Below, piece after piece: positions 38,724-47,409 of a DNA stretch of 64,000 bases. Origin of the DNA: Aequorivita marisscotiae (lineage in GTDB: Bacteria > Bacteroidota > Bacteroidia > Flavobacteriales > Flavobacteriaceae); assembly GCF_029814825.1 (NCBI RefSeq), contig NZ_CP122379.1, forward strand, positions 1,364,001-1,428,000, given 5' to 3'. The notes beneath the pieces are model-generated. The model was not told the origin of the DNA. It saw nothing but the letters and a program-made list of their open reading frames with translations, and ran no database searches. How positions within the stretch are numbered: the first letter of the stretch is position 1; every line of letters begins with the position of its first letter. A program made the translations under genes and the position numbers.

Positions 38724-39960
38724 TCTCGAGCGCTGGCAAGAAATTTTTGAAGCGATTCGTAAAAACAAATTGCGTACTTTTTTAACAGGGCTTTCCGTGG
38801 CTTCGGGAATTTTTATTTTGGTTATTCTTTTGGCAATTGGGCAAGGCATGTCTAATGGTGTCGCTAAGCAATTTGAAAGCGATGCAACTAATCGTATTAG
38901 TGTTTGGACAAATGTTACTTCAGTAGAATACAAAGGAATGAACCCAGGCCGCAGAATAGAAATTGACAATCGCGATTTTGATATGGCGGTTAAAAAAAAC
39001 AGCGAGAAAATAGAACTTAAATCTGGAGTGTACAGCAGATGGGGGCAATTAACTACATATAAAAAGGAAAGCGGAAGTTACCGAATTGAAGGCGTTGGTG
39101 GCGATTATCAATTTCTTGAAAACGCAACCTTGGTGGCGGGTAGATATATTAACCAAATAGATATAAATGCTTTCGAAAAAAACGCCGTAATAGGAAATCA
39201 AGTTTATTTAGATCTGTTTAAAGGAAAAAATGCCATTGGCGAATACCTTGATATTACTGGAATTAAGTTTAAAGTAGTAGGAATTTACACCGATCCAGGA
39301 GGAGAGCGCGAAGAAACGCGAATCTTTATTCCATTAACAACGGCACAACGTGTTTATAACGCAGGCGATAAACTTAGATCTATTGCCTTTACCCTTCAAA
39401 AGCACGATAAATACGAAGATGCACTAGCGGCTTCTGAAGCTTTTTCGGCCTCATTAGAAGCAGATTTAAAGGCCAGACATACAATTGCACCCGGTGATAC
39501 CAGAGCAGTAAACGTGAATAACACTTTAGAACGAGCTAAGCGTTTTTACGACCTTAACAATATGATCCGATGGTTTTTCTGGGGAGTGGGAATCTGTACC
39601 ATCATTGCTGGTGTTGTGGGGGTAAGTAATATTATGTTAATTATTGTAAAGGAACGCACCAAAGAAATCGGAGTTCGTAAAGCAATTGGCGCCCAACCCT
39701 GGTCTATTATTGGTATGATTCTTCATGAGTCTATTTTTGTAACTGCAATTGCAGGTTTTGTTGGCTTAATTTTTAGTCTGGTACTGTTACAAATAGTGGG
39801 GCCCTTTATTGAAACGGAATACATTAGAAATCCGTCCGTAGATTTTTCGGTAGCAATTACCACCGTAATTATTCTTGTAGTGGCTGGGGCCGTAGCTGGA
39901 TTCTTTCCCGCCTACCGAGCTGCAAATATTAAACCCATAGATGCTTTGCGCGATGAGTAA
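38716..39960 (+). CDS. MacB-type ABC permease (first)
   Basis: A 414-residue FtsX/MacB permease: N-terminal helix (LSVASGIFILVILLAIG), a large periplasmic domain, and three C-terminal helices with the coupling sequence VKERTKEIGVRKAIGAQP. It lacks a fused ATPase, which is supplied by the gene before. Its stop overlaps the start of a second permease (ATGAGTAA). Confidence 0.9.
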   Translation: MFSLERWQEIFEAIRKNKLRTFLTGLSVASGIFILVILLAIGQGMSNGVAKQFESDATNRISVWTNVTSVEYKGMNPGRRIEIDNRDFDMAVKKNSEKIELKSGVYSRWGQLTTYKKESGSYRIEGVGGDYQFLENATLVAGRYINQIDINAFEKNAVIGNQVYLDLFKGKNAIGEYLDITGIKFKVVGIYTDPGGEREETRIFIPLTTAQRVYNAGDKLRSIAFTLQKHDKYEDALAASEAFSASLEADLKARHTIAPGDTRAVNVNNTLERAKRFYDLNNMIRWFFWGVGICTIIAGVVGVSNIMLIIVKERTKEIGVRKAIGAQPWSIIGMILHESIFVTAIAGFVGLIFSLVLLQIVGPFIETEYIRNPSVDFSVAITTVIILVVAGAVAGFFPAYRAANIKPIDALRDE

Positions 39961-41224
39961 ACTATTTAGTAGAGACAGTTGGGCCGAAATAATTGAAGCC
40001 CTTAGCAGCAATTGGTTCCGGACCGTAATGACGGCTTTTGGAGTGCTTTGGGGGATTTTTATTTTGGTGATTTTATTGGCTGCAGGTAATGGTTTGGAGA
40101 ATGGTATTAAGCAAGGATTCAACGGAATGGCTACTAATTCAATGTTTATGTGGTCGCAAACTGCCTCACAACCCTATAAAGGTTTGCCTAAAGGGCGCAG
40201 ATATAACTTTAAAACAGACGATATTGCTGCTATAAAACAAAATGTGCCAGGCTTGCGCTTTGTTTCGCCCAGAAATCAATTGGGAGGTTTTCGCGGAAGT
40301 AACAATGTTGTGCGCGGACTTCAAACGGGGGCATTTAATGTTTATGGCGATTATCCCGAAATAATTGAGCAACAACCCATGGACATCACTTCCGGCCGAT
40401 TTATAAATTATTCAGATATAAACGAAAAACGCAAAGTGGCAATTATTGGCAGTGGTGTTCAGAGCGCATTGTACAATCCCGGAGAAGAAGTTATTGGCTC
40501 CTACCTCAAGATAAATGGTGTAAATTTTATGGTAATCGGCACCTACAAAAAGAAAGGCAATAACGGTGATCCCGAAGAAATGCAAAAGGAAATTTATGTT
40601 CCGTTTACTTCCTTCTCCCAAGCCTTTAATATGGGCGATATTGTAGGATGGATGGCTATTACTGCTCAAGATGAATTTTCTATTACCGAATTAAAATCGC
40701 AGGTTTTTGATGTTATTAAAACCCGGCACACTATAAATCCGAACGACGATCGCGCCATAGGAAATTTTGATTTGTATCAAGAATTTAGCAAGATAACTGG
40801 GCTGTTTACCGCACTTAACTTTGTTGCCTATTTTGTTGGTATTTTAGTGCTGCTTTCAGGAATTATAGGCATTAGTAACATTATGCTAATTGTTGTAAAG
40901 GAGCGAACAAAGGAAATCGGTATCCGCCGTGCACTGGGGGCAACACCGTGGAGCATTCGATCGCAAATATTATTGGAATCTATTTTCCTAACCATCGTTT
41001 CGGGTATGGCAGGCATTGTATTGGCCTCGGGTGTACTATGGCTTGTAAATTATAAATTGAATGAGATGGACACCAGCGAAATGATGTTTATTAATCCATC
41101 GGTAAATATTGGCGTTGTATTTATTGCGCTAACAATATTAATTGTATCAGGACTTTTGGCGGGTTTAATTCCGGCACAGAACGCTATTAAAATTAAACCC
41201 GTAGAAGCATTACGTACAGAATAA
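39953..41224 (+). CDS. MacB-type ABC permease (second)
   Basis: A 423-residue paralog of the preceding permease with the same layout; coupling helix VKERTKEIGIRRALGATP. I use the ATG at 39953, which overlaps the previous stop; the ATG at 39941 is also possible. The two permeases presumably form a heterodimer on the shared ATPase (inference from pairing). Confidence 0.9.
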   Translation: MSKLFSRDSWAEIIEALSSNWFRTVMTAFGVLWGIFILVILLAAGNGLENGIKQGFNGMATNSMFMWSQTASQPYKGLPKGRRYNFKTDDIAAIKQNVPGLRFVSPRNQLGGFRGSNNVVRGLQTGAFNVYGDYPEIIEQQPMDITSGRFINYSDINEKRKVAIIGSGVQSALYNPGEEVIGSYLKINGVNFMVIGTYKKKGNNGDPEEMQKEIYVPFTSFSQAFNMGDIVGWMAITAQDEFSITELKSQVFDVIKTRHTINPNDDRAIGNFDLYQEFSKITGLFTALNFVAYFVGILVLLSGIIGISNIMLIVVKERTKEIGIRRALGATPWSIRSQILLESIFLTIVSGMAGIVLASGVLWLVNYKLNEMDTSEMMFINPSVNIGVVFIALTILIVSGLLAGLIPAQNAIKIKPVEALRTE

Positions 41225-41256
41225 AACTATTTGAAAACTGAATATTTCTTATAAAA

Positions 41257-42426
41257 ATGAAAAAAACAAAAACCATAATCATTCTCGCCACAATTGCAGT
41301 GCTATTTACAGTTTCTATGTATTGGCTTTATTCAAAAAATATTGAAGATCCAATTGTTTACGAAACACAAACCCCGGCAATGGGCACGGTTGTAAAAAAA
41401 ACAGTAGCCACCGGAAGTATTGTACCAAAAGAAGAAGTACTTATTAAACCAAATATTTCGGGAATTATAGACGAAATATTTGTAGAAGCTGGCGAAATTG
41501 TAAAAGCTGGTGACCTTATTGCTAAAGTAAAAGTGGTGCCCAATGTTTCCTCTTTAAATAGTGCCAAAAACAATATTAATAGTGTACGTACTCAAGTAGA
41601 AACTGCGCGACTAGCATTCGAAAATCAAAAAAGCATTTACAACCGCCAAAAGGAATTGTTTGAAAAAGGAGTAATTTCTGCCAATGAATTTGATAATGCC
41701 CAACTGTCTTACAATCAAGCCGAACAACGATTAAAGCAGGAGAAGGTAGGGCTTACAGCTGCCAGCCAAAATTACGATATCGTAAAAACCGGAACCACCA
41801 GTGGCATGGGTGCATCGGCAAATACCGAAATTCGGGCCACAGTATCTGGAATGGTACTCGACGTTCCCGTTAAAACCGGAAACCAAGTAATTGAGGCAAA
41901 CAATTTTAACGACGGTACTACCATTGCAACCTTGGCCGACGTAGATAAAATGATTTTTGAAGGGAAAGTAGATGAAAGCGAAGTGGGCAAAATAAAAGAA
42001 GGCCTTCCGTTAGAAATAACCGTGGGTGCGCTGCCAGATAATTCATTTAATGCCCAACTGGATTACATTGCGCCAAAAGGAGTGGACGAAAATGGCGCAA
42101 TCCAATTTGAAATAAAAGGGACGATGAAAAATTTAGATACCACCACTACTTTTATTCGTGCGGGGCTTAGTGCCAATGCTTCTATTATTTTGGCAAAAGC
42201 CGAAAACGTATTAACCATTAAAGAAGCACTGGTGCAATTTGATCCAAAAACCCAACAGCCTTTTGTTGAAATTTTGGTTGGCGACCAAAAATTTGAAAGA
42301 CGAGATATAACATTGGGCGTAAGCGATGGAATAGACGTTGAAGTAAAAAACGGCATTTCTAAAGACGATAAAATCAAGGTATGGAACCAATTGAAACCGG
42401 CAACTGCAACTAGTAGCAGAGGCTAG
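41257..42426 (+). CDS. Periplasmic adaptor (HlyD/MacA family, first)
   Basis: A 389-residue membrane-fusion protein: one N-terminal helix, biotinyl-lipoyl half (ISGIIDEIFVEAGEIVKAGD), an alpha-hairpin coiled coil (about 100-170) and beta-barrel domains. It would link the inner-membrane permeases to TolC. It lies 32 bases after the permease gene. The C-terminus is low-complexity. Confidence 0.88.
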   Translation: MKKTKTIIILATIAVLFTVSMYWLYSKNIEDPIVYETQTPAMGTVVKKTVATGSIVPKEEVLIKPNISGIIDEIFVEAGEIVKAGDLIAKVKVVPNVSSLNSAKNNINSVRTQVETARLAFENQKSIYNRQKELFEKGVISANEFDNAQLSYNQAEQRLKQEKVGLTAASQNYDIVKTGTTSGMGASANTEIRATVSGMVLDVPVKTGNQVIEANNFNDGTTIATLADVDKMIFEGKVDESEVGKIKEGLPLEITVGALPDNSFNAQLDYIAPKGVDENGAIQFEIKGTMKNLDTTTTFIRAGLSANASIILAKAENVLTIKEALVQFDPKTQQPFVEILVGDQKFERRDITLGVSDGIDVEVKNGISKDDKIKVWNQLKPATATSSRG

Positions 42427-42529
42427 CACATTTTTTTAAGTAGCGAACAAGTTTCAATTAAAAATTAAAATTCTAAAAACTTGTAACGCAACCACAAAGC
42501 AAAAGACTTATTCAATAATAGTAAAACGT

Positions 42530-43861
42530 ATGAAGAAGCTAATAATTCCTTTCTTTTTTTTAATACTAAGTGTTTCCTTACACGCACAAACTAAAAAGTG
42601 GACCCTTCGAGAATGTGTAAATCACGCCTTGGAGAATAATATTTCGGTAAAACAGAGCGAATTAGATTTAGAAAATAGCGAGATAGATAAAATGGAAGCC
42701 ATTGGTAATTTTTTACCTTCCATTAACGGAAACGCGAGTGCCTCAAAAAATACCGGTTTAAGTTTAAACCCTACAAACAACCAGCTGGAAAACACAACTT
42801 TTGGATCTGCTTCAGGATCAATTAATGTAGGATTAACGCTTTTTGACGGGCTAAGAAATGTGCGCCAATTGCAGCGATCTAAGTTATCGCAACTGGCAGC
42901 CCAATACCGTTTAGATAAAATGAAGGACGATATTGCACTTGCAGTAGCAAATTCGTATTTGCAAGTTTTATTGAATAAAGCAAATTTAGAAGTTGCTCAA
43001 TCACAAAATTTAGTAACCCTGCAGCAATTAGACAGAACAAATGATTTGGTAGATGCCGGAGTGCTTCCGAGGGGAGATCTTTTAGAAATAAAGGCCACGG
43101 ACGCTGGCGAAAAACAACGAATTGCCGTAGCCGAAAACACAGTAAAAATATCACTAATTAGCTTGGCACAGCTATTATTAATTAAAGATTATGCAAATTT
43201 TGACATTGCCGACGAAGAATATAATATTATAGACGGTGGCATTGCAGAAAAGGATGTTTCTGAAATTATAGCTAGCGCAAAGGAAACGCGTTCGGAAGTA
43301 AAAATAGCGCAGGAAAACGTGGCTTTGGCCCAAAAGGATTTGCAGATTTCACGCGGGGCATATTATCCAACACTTTCAGCATTTTTTGGCTACAACACCC
43401 GGTATGCAGATAACGATCCGCTGGATAGAGAATTTGTTGAACAACTGTATTTAAATGATGGTATTGGTTACGGTTTACAGTTAAATGTGCCTATATTCAA
43501 CGGTTTTGCAGTTCGAAGCAGCGTAAAGAGAAACAAGATAAATCTAAAAAATACCGAGTACCAACTTGAGCAAGCACAGCTCGATTTAGAATCAAATGTT
43601 TATCAAGCATACGTAGATGCTAAAGGAGCATTAAAAGCATATGAGGCGGCTACCGTTGCGCTTGAATCACAAGAACTCGCATATCAGTATGCCAAAGATC
43701 GTTACGATGTGGGACTTACAAATGCTTTCGACTTTAGCCAATCAAAATTGCGCTATGACAATGCTAAAATTGAAGAAAACAGAACTAAATTTGAATATAT
43801 TTTTAAATTGAAGGTTTTGGAGCTATATTTTGGTGTTCCGGCGAGCGAATTAAAATTTTAA
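42530..43861 (+). CDS. TolC-family outer-membrane efflux protein
   Basis: A 443-residue protein with a signal peptide ending SLHAQT and two homologous halves of long helices and strands; WTLRECVNHALENNISV is the typical TolC start in Bacteroidota. It forms the outer-membrane channel for this operon. It lies 103 bases after the first adaptor, with no clear promoter in the gap, and two bases before the second adaptor. Confidence 0.92.
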   Translation: MKKLIIPFFFLILSVSLHAQTKKWTLRECVNHALENNISVKQSELDLENSEIDKMEAIGNFLPSINGNASASKNTGLSLNPTNNQLENTTFGSASGSINVGLTLFDGLRNVRQLQRSKLSQLAAQYRLDKMKDDIALAVANSYLQVLLNKANLEVAQSQNLVTLQQLDRTNDLVDAGVLPRGDLLEIKATDAGEKQRIAVAENTVKISLISLAQLLLIKDYANFDIADEEYNIIDGGIAEKDVSEIIASAKETRSEVKIAQENVALAQKDLQISRGAYYPTLSAFFGYNTRYADNDPLDREFVEQLYLNDGIGYGLQLNVPIFNGFAVRSSVKRNKINLKNTEYQLEQAQLDLESNVYQAYVDAKGALKAYEAATVALESQELAYQYAKDRYDVGLTNAFDFSQSKLRYDNAKIEENRTKFEYIFKLKVLELYFGVPASELKF

Positions 43862-43863
43862 AT

Positions 43864-45138
43864 ATGAAGAAAAAAACACTCCTTTGGGTTATAATTGGCT
43901 TTGCGTTGCTAATTGTACTATTGATTGTGGGAAAAAAAGCGGGCTTGTTTGGCAAAACGGGCGATTTTAAAGAAGTTGAAATCACCCAAATTGCGCCAAT
44001 AACTATTATTGAAACCGTTGCCGCTACCGGAAAAATTCAACCTGAAGTTGAAGTTGCCCTTTCTTCTGAAGTTTCGGGTGAAATTATTGAACTTCCCGTT
44101 AAGGAAGGTCAGACGGTACAAAAAGGCGATCTTTTGGTAAAGATAAACCCCGATCTTATTCAAGCGGCAGTTAGCCAATCTCAAGCTGGTTTGCAAAACG
44201 TTCGTGCTCAATTAACACAAGCAGAAGCCAGTGAGCAAAACGCAAAACAAAATTTTGAACGCAACAAAATACTTTTTGAAAAAGGGGTTATTTCTAAAGC
44301 CGAGTGGGATAAATCTGTCACCGACTACAATATGGCCAAAGCAAACTCAAAAGCGGCCTACTTTAACGTTCAGAGTGCTTCGGCAAATGTAAAACAGTCT
44401 GTAGATAATCTTGCACGAACTACTATTTATGCGCCAATGAGCGGTACTATTTCAAAACTTTCGGTAGAATTGGGCGAACGTGTGGTAGGAACTGCACAAA
44501 TGGCGGGAACCGAAATTGTTCGTGTTGCAAACCTTCAAAATATGGAGGTTGAAGTTGATGTAAACGAAAACGATATTGTAAAAGTAGCCGTGGGCGACTC
44601 TACTATTGTGGAAGTAGATGCGTATTTAAAACGCGAATTTAAAGGAATAGTTAGCGAAATTGCAAACAGTGCCGAAAGTGCATTAACCGCAGATCAGGTT
44701 ACGAACTTTAAAGTAAAGGTGCGAATTTTGCCCGATTCGTATAAAAACTTAACCGAAGGAAAACCCGAGAGTTATTCGCCGTTTAGACCAGGTATGACCG
44801 CTACTGTGGATATTATTACCAATACCAAAAAAAATATTATCGGTGTGCCAATCAGCGCCATCGTAATTAAAACAGATACCACAGATACTAAAAAATCGTA
44901 CCTGAGTGAAACCACAACCGCCACGGACCAAAAATTTGAAGCCGTTTACCTAAAAGAAGGCGATGAAGCCAAGTTACGCGTCGTAAAAACTGGTATCCAA
45001 GACGATTCCAATATTGAAATAATTTCTGGTTTAAAAGAAGGCGAAACAGTTATTATCGGTCCTTACAACACTGTAACAAAACAGCTTAAACAGGGCGATA
45101 AAGTAGAAGTTATCGAACCTAAAACAGATAAAAAATAA
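43864..45138 (+). CDS. Periplasmic adaptor (HlyD/MacA family, second)
   Basis: A 424-residue adaptor with one N-terminal helix, lipoyl half (VSGEIIELPVKEGQTVQKGD), coiled-coil hairpin (about 100-175) and a long C-terminal part. It is a paralog of the adaptor before tolC, so the operon has two adaptors for one channel. The substrate is not evident; MacAB relatives export peptides, macrolides or lipids. Confidence 0.9.
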   Translation: MKKKTLLWVIIGFALLIVLLIVGKKAGLFGKTGDFKEVEITQIAPITIIETVAATGKIQPEVEVALSSEVSGEIIELPVKEGQTVQKGDLLVKINPDLIQAAVSQSQAGLQNVRAQLTQAEASEQNAKQNFERNKILFEKGVISKAEWDKSVTDYNMAKANSKAAYFNVQSASANVKQSVDNLARTTIYAPMSGTISKLSVELGERVVGTAQMAGTEIVRVANLQNMEVEVDVNENDIVKVAVGDSTIVEVDAYLKREFKGIVSEIANSAESALTADQVTNFKVKVRILPDSYKNLTEGKPESYSPFRPGMTATVDIITNTKKNIIGVPISAIVIKTDTTDTKKSYLSETTTATDQKFEAVYLKEGDEAKLRVVKTGIQDDSNIEIISGLKEGETVIIGPYNTVTKQLKQGDKVEVIEPKTDKK

Positions 45139-45142
45139 GACA

Positions 45143-45802
45143 ATGGCTGTAATTCTTTGCCTTGAAACGGCTACCACCAACTGTTCTGTTGCTATTGCAG
45201 TTAATGGGGAGGTAAAGGCTATTCGCGAAGAGAACAATAAAAAGTTTTCACACGCCGAAAAGCTTCACGTATTTATTGAAGAAGTTTTAGCAGAAGCCAA
45301 AATAGATAAAAACACATTAGACGTTATAGCCGTTAGCAAAGGACCGGGGTCATATACTGGGCTCCGAATTGGCGTTTCGGCTGCAAAAGGACTGTGCTTT
45401 GCTTTAGACATTCCGTTGCTTTCAATTTCAACATTAGAAATACTGGCGCGACAAGTAAAACAATCAGATTGCTATATAATTCCGCTATTAGATGCACGAC
45501 GGATGGAAGTGTATGCCGCGGTATTTAATTCTGAAAAAAAACAAATAAGGGATATAAAGGCTGAAATTGTAAATGAAAATTCTTTTAGTGAATATTTGGA
45601 AGAGCGCAAAACCATTTTTCTCGGCGATGGCGCTACTAAGTTTAAAGAACTAACGAGCCATAAAAATGCATTTTTTTTAGAGAATAATTATCCTTCGGCT
45701 GCTGGAATGGCAAGTTTGGCAGAAGCCAAATACAAAATAAGCGACACAGAAAATGTCGCTTATTTTGAACCTTTTTATTTAAAGGAATTTATGTTGGGAT
45801 AA
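45143..45802 (+). CDS. tsaB: tRNA threonylcarbamoyladenosine protein TsaB
   Basis: Partner of TsaD in forming t6A37 on tRNAs. The 219-residue protein has the ASKHA-like start (ILCLETATTNCSVAI) and the conserved SKGPGSYTGLRIGVSAAKG. It follows the efflux operon after four bases and so is probably co-transcribed. A perfect 14-base inverted repeat lies within its last 25 codons. Its stop codon directly abuts that of the convergent gene. Confidence 0.94.
   Translation: MAVILCLETATTNCSVAIAVNGEVKAIREENNKKFSHAEKLHVFIEEVLAEAKIDKNTLDVIAVSKGPGSYTGLRIGVSAAKGLCFALDIPLLSISTLEILARQVKQSDCYIIPLLDARRMEVYAAVFNSEKKQIRDIKAEIVNENSFSEYLEERKTIFLGDGATKFKELTSHKNAFFLENNYPSAAGMASLAEAKYKISDTENVAYFEPFYLKEFMLG
45733..45767. 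terminator. Hairpin inside tsaB, likely terminator of the opposing gene
   Basis: CAAAATAAGCGACA at 45733-45746 and its exact complement at 45754-45767 flank a seven-base loop. It codes for tsaB residues around KISDTENVAYF. Because the two convergent stops abut, the minus-strand gene has no other visible terminator and would have to end inside tsaB. Confidence 0.55.
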
Positions 45803-46507
45803 TTACAGAATTGAGTCAAAATAGCTAATCGTTTTTATTAAATCGGCTTCTTTGTCTAAATCAATATCATTGTCTTTAATAAAACGTTTCATTTCGCTTT
45901 TCTTCTTATCCATCATCTTTAAAATTTTAGACTTGCTGCTTGGCATTTCTAAAAAAGCACCATTCTGAACTAAGTAGTAAGTTACGGTTTTTGGAAACGA
46001 TGGCGGAGAATCTCGTTGATAGCTAGTCTTTGCTTTTTGTGGTTCTCTAAAAACCGCTTTCGTTTTCTTGTACAGGTCGTATGTTTTTCCATCGGTGAGT
46101 ACATTAAAATAGCCGCCTTTTGCATTGCTTCCTTCAAAAGGGATAAAAACGTAAATATCTCTAAACATTTTCACATAAATGTCTGGAGATTTCATCAAGG
46201 CGCCATAGCTTACATCGGATGCAGATTTCTTTATTTCTATTTCATCTGCAAAGGCATTATACCGCATTGGAACGTCGTCTTTTATTAATTGATCGTCCTG
46301 AAAAATCTTTCCTTGTACAAAATTAGGGTTTGCATAAGCTTCATCCTTAATAGATTCAAATTGTGCTTCCGTAAGTCCGAATGCCAAAGATTTTTGGTTT
46401 AAATCTATGGTACGGTCGTAAATACTGGTATAAGAGCTTTGTCGCTCCTGAGAAAATAGCGAAACCGTTATTAGGGCAAATGCCGCTGTAAATATTAATT
46501 TTTTCAT
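45803..46507 (-). CDS. Secreted protein of unknown function
   Basis: A 234-residue protein with a clear signal peptide (LIFTAAFALITVSLFSQE). The mature part is charged and has no cysteine motif or catalytic signature that I recognise. The C-terminal third is Lys-rich and probably helical. Weak internal resemblance to other Flavobacteriaceae secreted unknowns is an impression only. It lies 50 bases after mscS in the same direction and may be co-transcribed. Confidence 0.75.
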   Translation of the reverse strand: MKKLIFTAAFALITVSLFSQERQSSYTSIYDRTIDLNQKSLAFGLTEAQFESIKDEAYANPNFVQGKIFQDDQLIKDDVPMRYNAFADEIEIKKSASDVSYGALMKSPDIYVKMFRDIYVFIPFEGSNAKGGYFNVLTDGKTYDLYKKTKAVFREPQKAKTSYQRDSPPSFPKTVTYYLVQNGAFLEMPSSKSKILKMMDKKKSEMKRFIKDNDIDLDKEADLIKTISYFDSIL

Positions 46508-46557
46508 CGCATTTATTTTTTTGTTAAAATAATTATAATTTCTACAAATTTAAGAAA

Positions 46558-47403
46558 TTATTTTTGGAGTTTTTCCAAATTGAAATGGTGAACATCACGC
46601 TGTGGAAATGGTATTGAAATACCTGCAGCTTCAAGCCTTGCTTTCCCTTCTTCCAAAATTAACCATCGGAGCGTCCAAAAATCTTCATTTTTGGCCCAAT
46701 AACGCAGGCTGAGGTTTACCGAACTGTCGCCCAATTCGGCAACGACAATCATTGGGAGCTTATCTTCAATTTTAAGTACTGGTTCCTGTTCATTCACTAA
46801 ATTTAAGAGTATATCTTTTGCCAGCTTAATATCATCATCATACCCTATGCCGAAAGTTAAATTTTCTCGGCGAATGCCTTCAACTGTATAATTAATAATA
46901 TTGTCGTTACTCAATTTCCCATTGGGAATAATAGCCAGCTGATTGCCAAAAGTGGTGAGTTTTGTATTAAAGATTGAAATATCCTTTACAGTTCCATCTA
47001 CGCCTTGGGCACTGATAAAATCGCCAACTTTAAATGGTTTAATGAGTAAGATTAAAATACCTCCTGCAAAATTTGCAAGCGAACCCTGCAAAGCCAAGCC
47101 CACCGCTAAACCAGCTGCACCAATAATCGCAACCAACGAAGCAGATTCTACGCCAAGTTGGGTAATTACCAATACAAAGAGCACGATTTTTAATCCCCAG
47201 TTTATAAGGCTCGCAACAAAATTTTCTAAAGTGGGATCGTAATCTTTTTTGTCGAAAAACTTTCTTGTATATCTATTTATGATTTTAATTAACCACCAAC
47301 CAAGTACCAACATTAAAACTGCGGCAATTACGCTTGGTAGAAAATCTATTAATTTTTGACCATATTCTTCAATATAAATATCTAAGTCACTAAATTTATC
47401 CAT
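46558..47403 (-). CDS. Small-conductance mechanosensitive channel (MscS family)
   Basis: A 281-residue channel: helices near 18-40, 60-85 and the pore helix with AAGLAVGLALQGSLANFAGG, then the MscS beta domain (FKVGDFISAQGVDGTVKDI) and the alpha-beta C-terminal part. It opens under membrane tension to release solutes in hypo-osmotic shock. It lies six bases after the DUF255 gene and is probably in the same transcript. Confidence 0.92.
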   Translation of the reverse strand: MDKFSDLDIYIEEYGQKLIDFLPSVIAAVLMLVLGWWLIKIINRYTRKFFDKKDYDPTLENFVASLINWGLKIVLFVLVITQLGVESASLVAIIGAAGLAVGLALQGSLANFAGGILILLIKPFKVGDFISAQGVDGTVKDISIFNTKLTTFGNQLAIIPNGKLSNDNIINYTVEGIRRENLTFGIGYDDDIKLAKDILLNLVNEQEPVLKIEDKLPMIVVAELGDSSVNLSLRYWAKNEDFWTLRWLILEEGKARLEAAGISIPFPQRDVHHFNLEKLQK

Positions 47404-47409
47404 AAAAAC

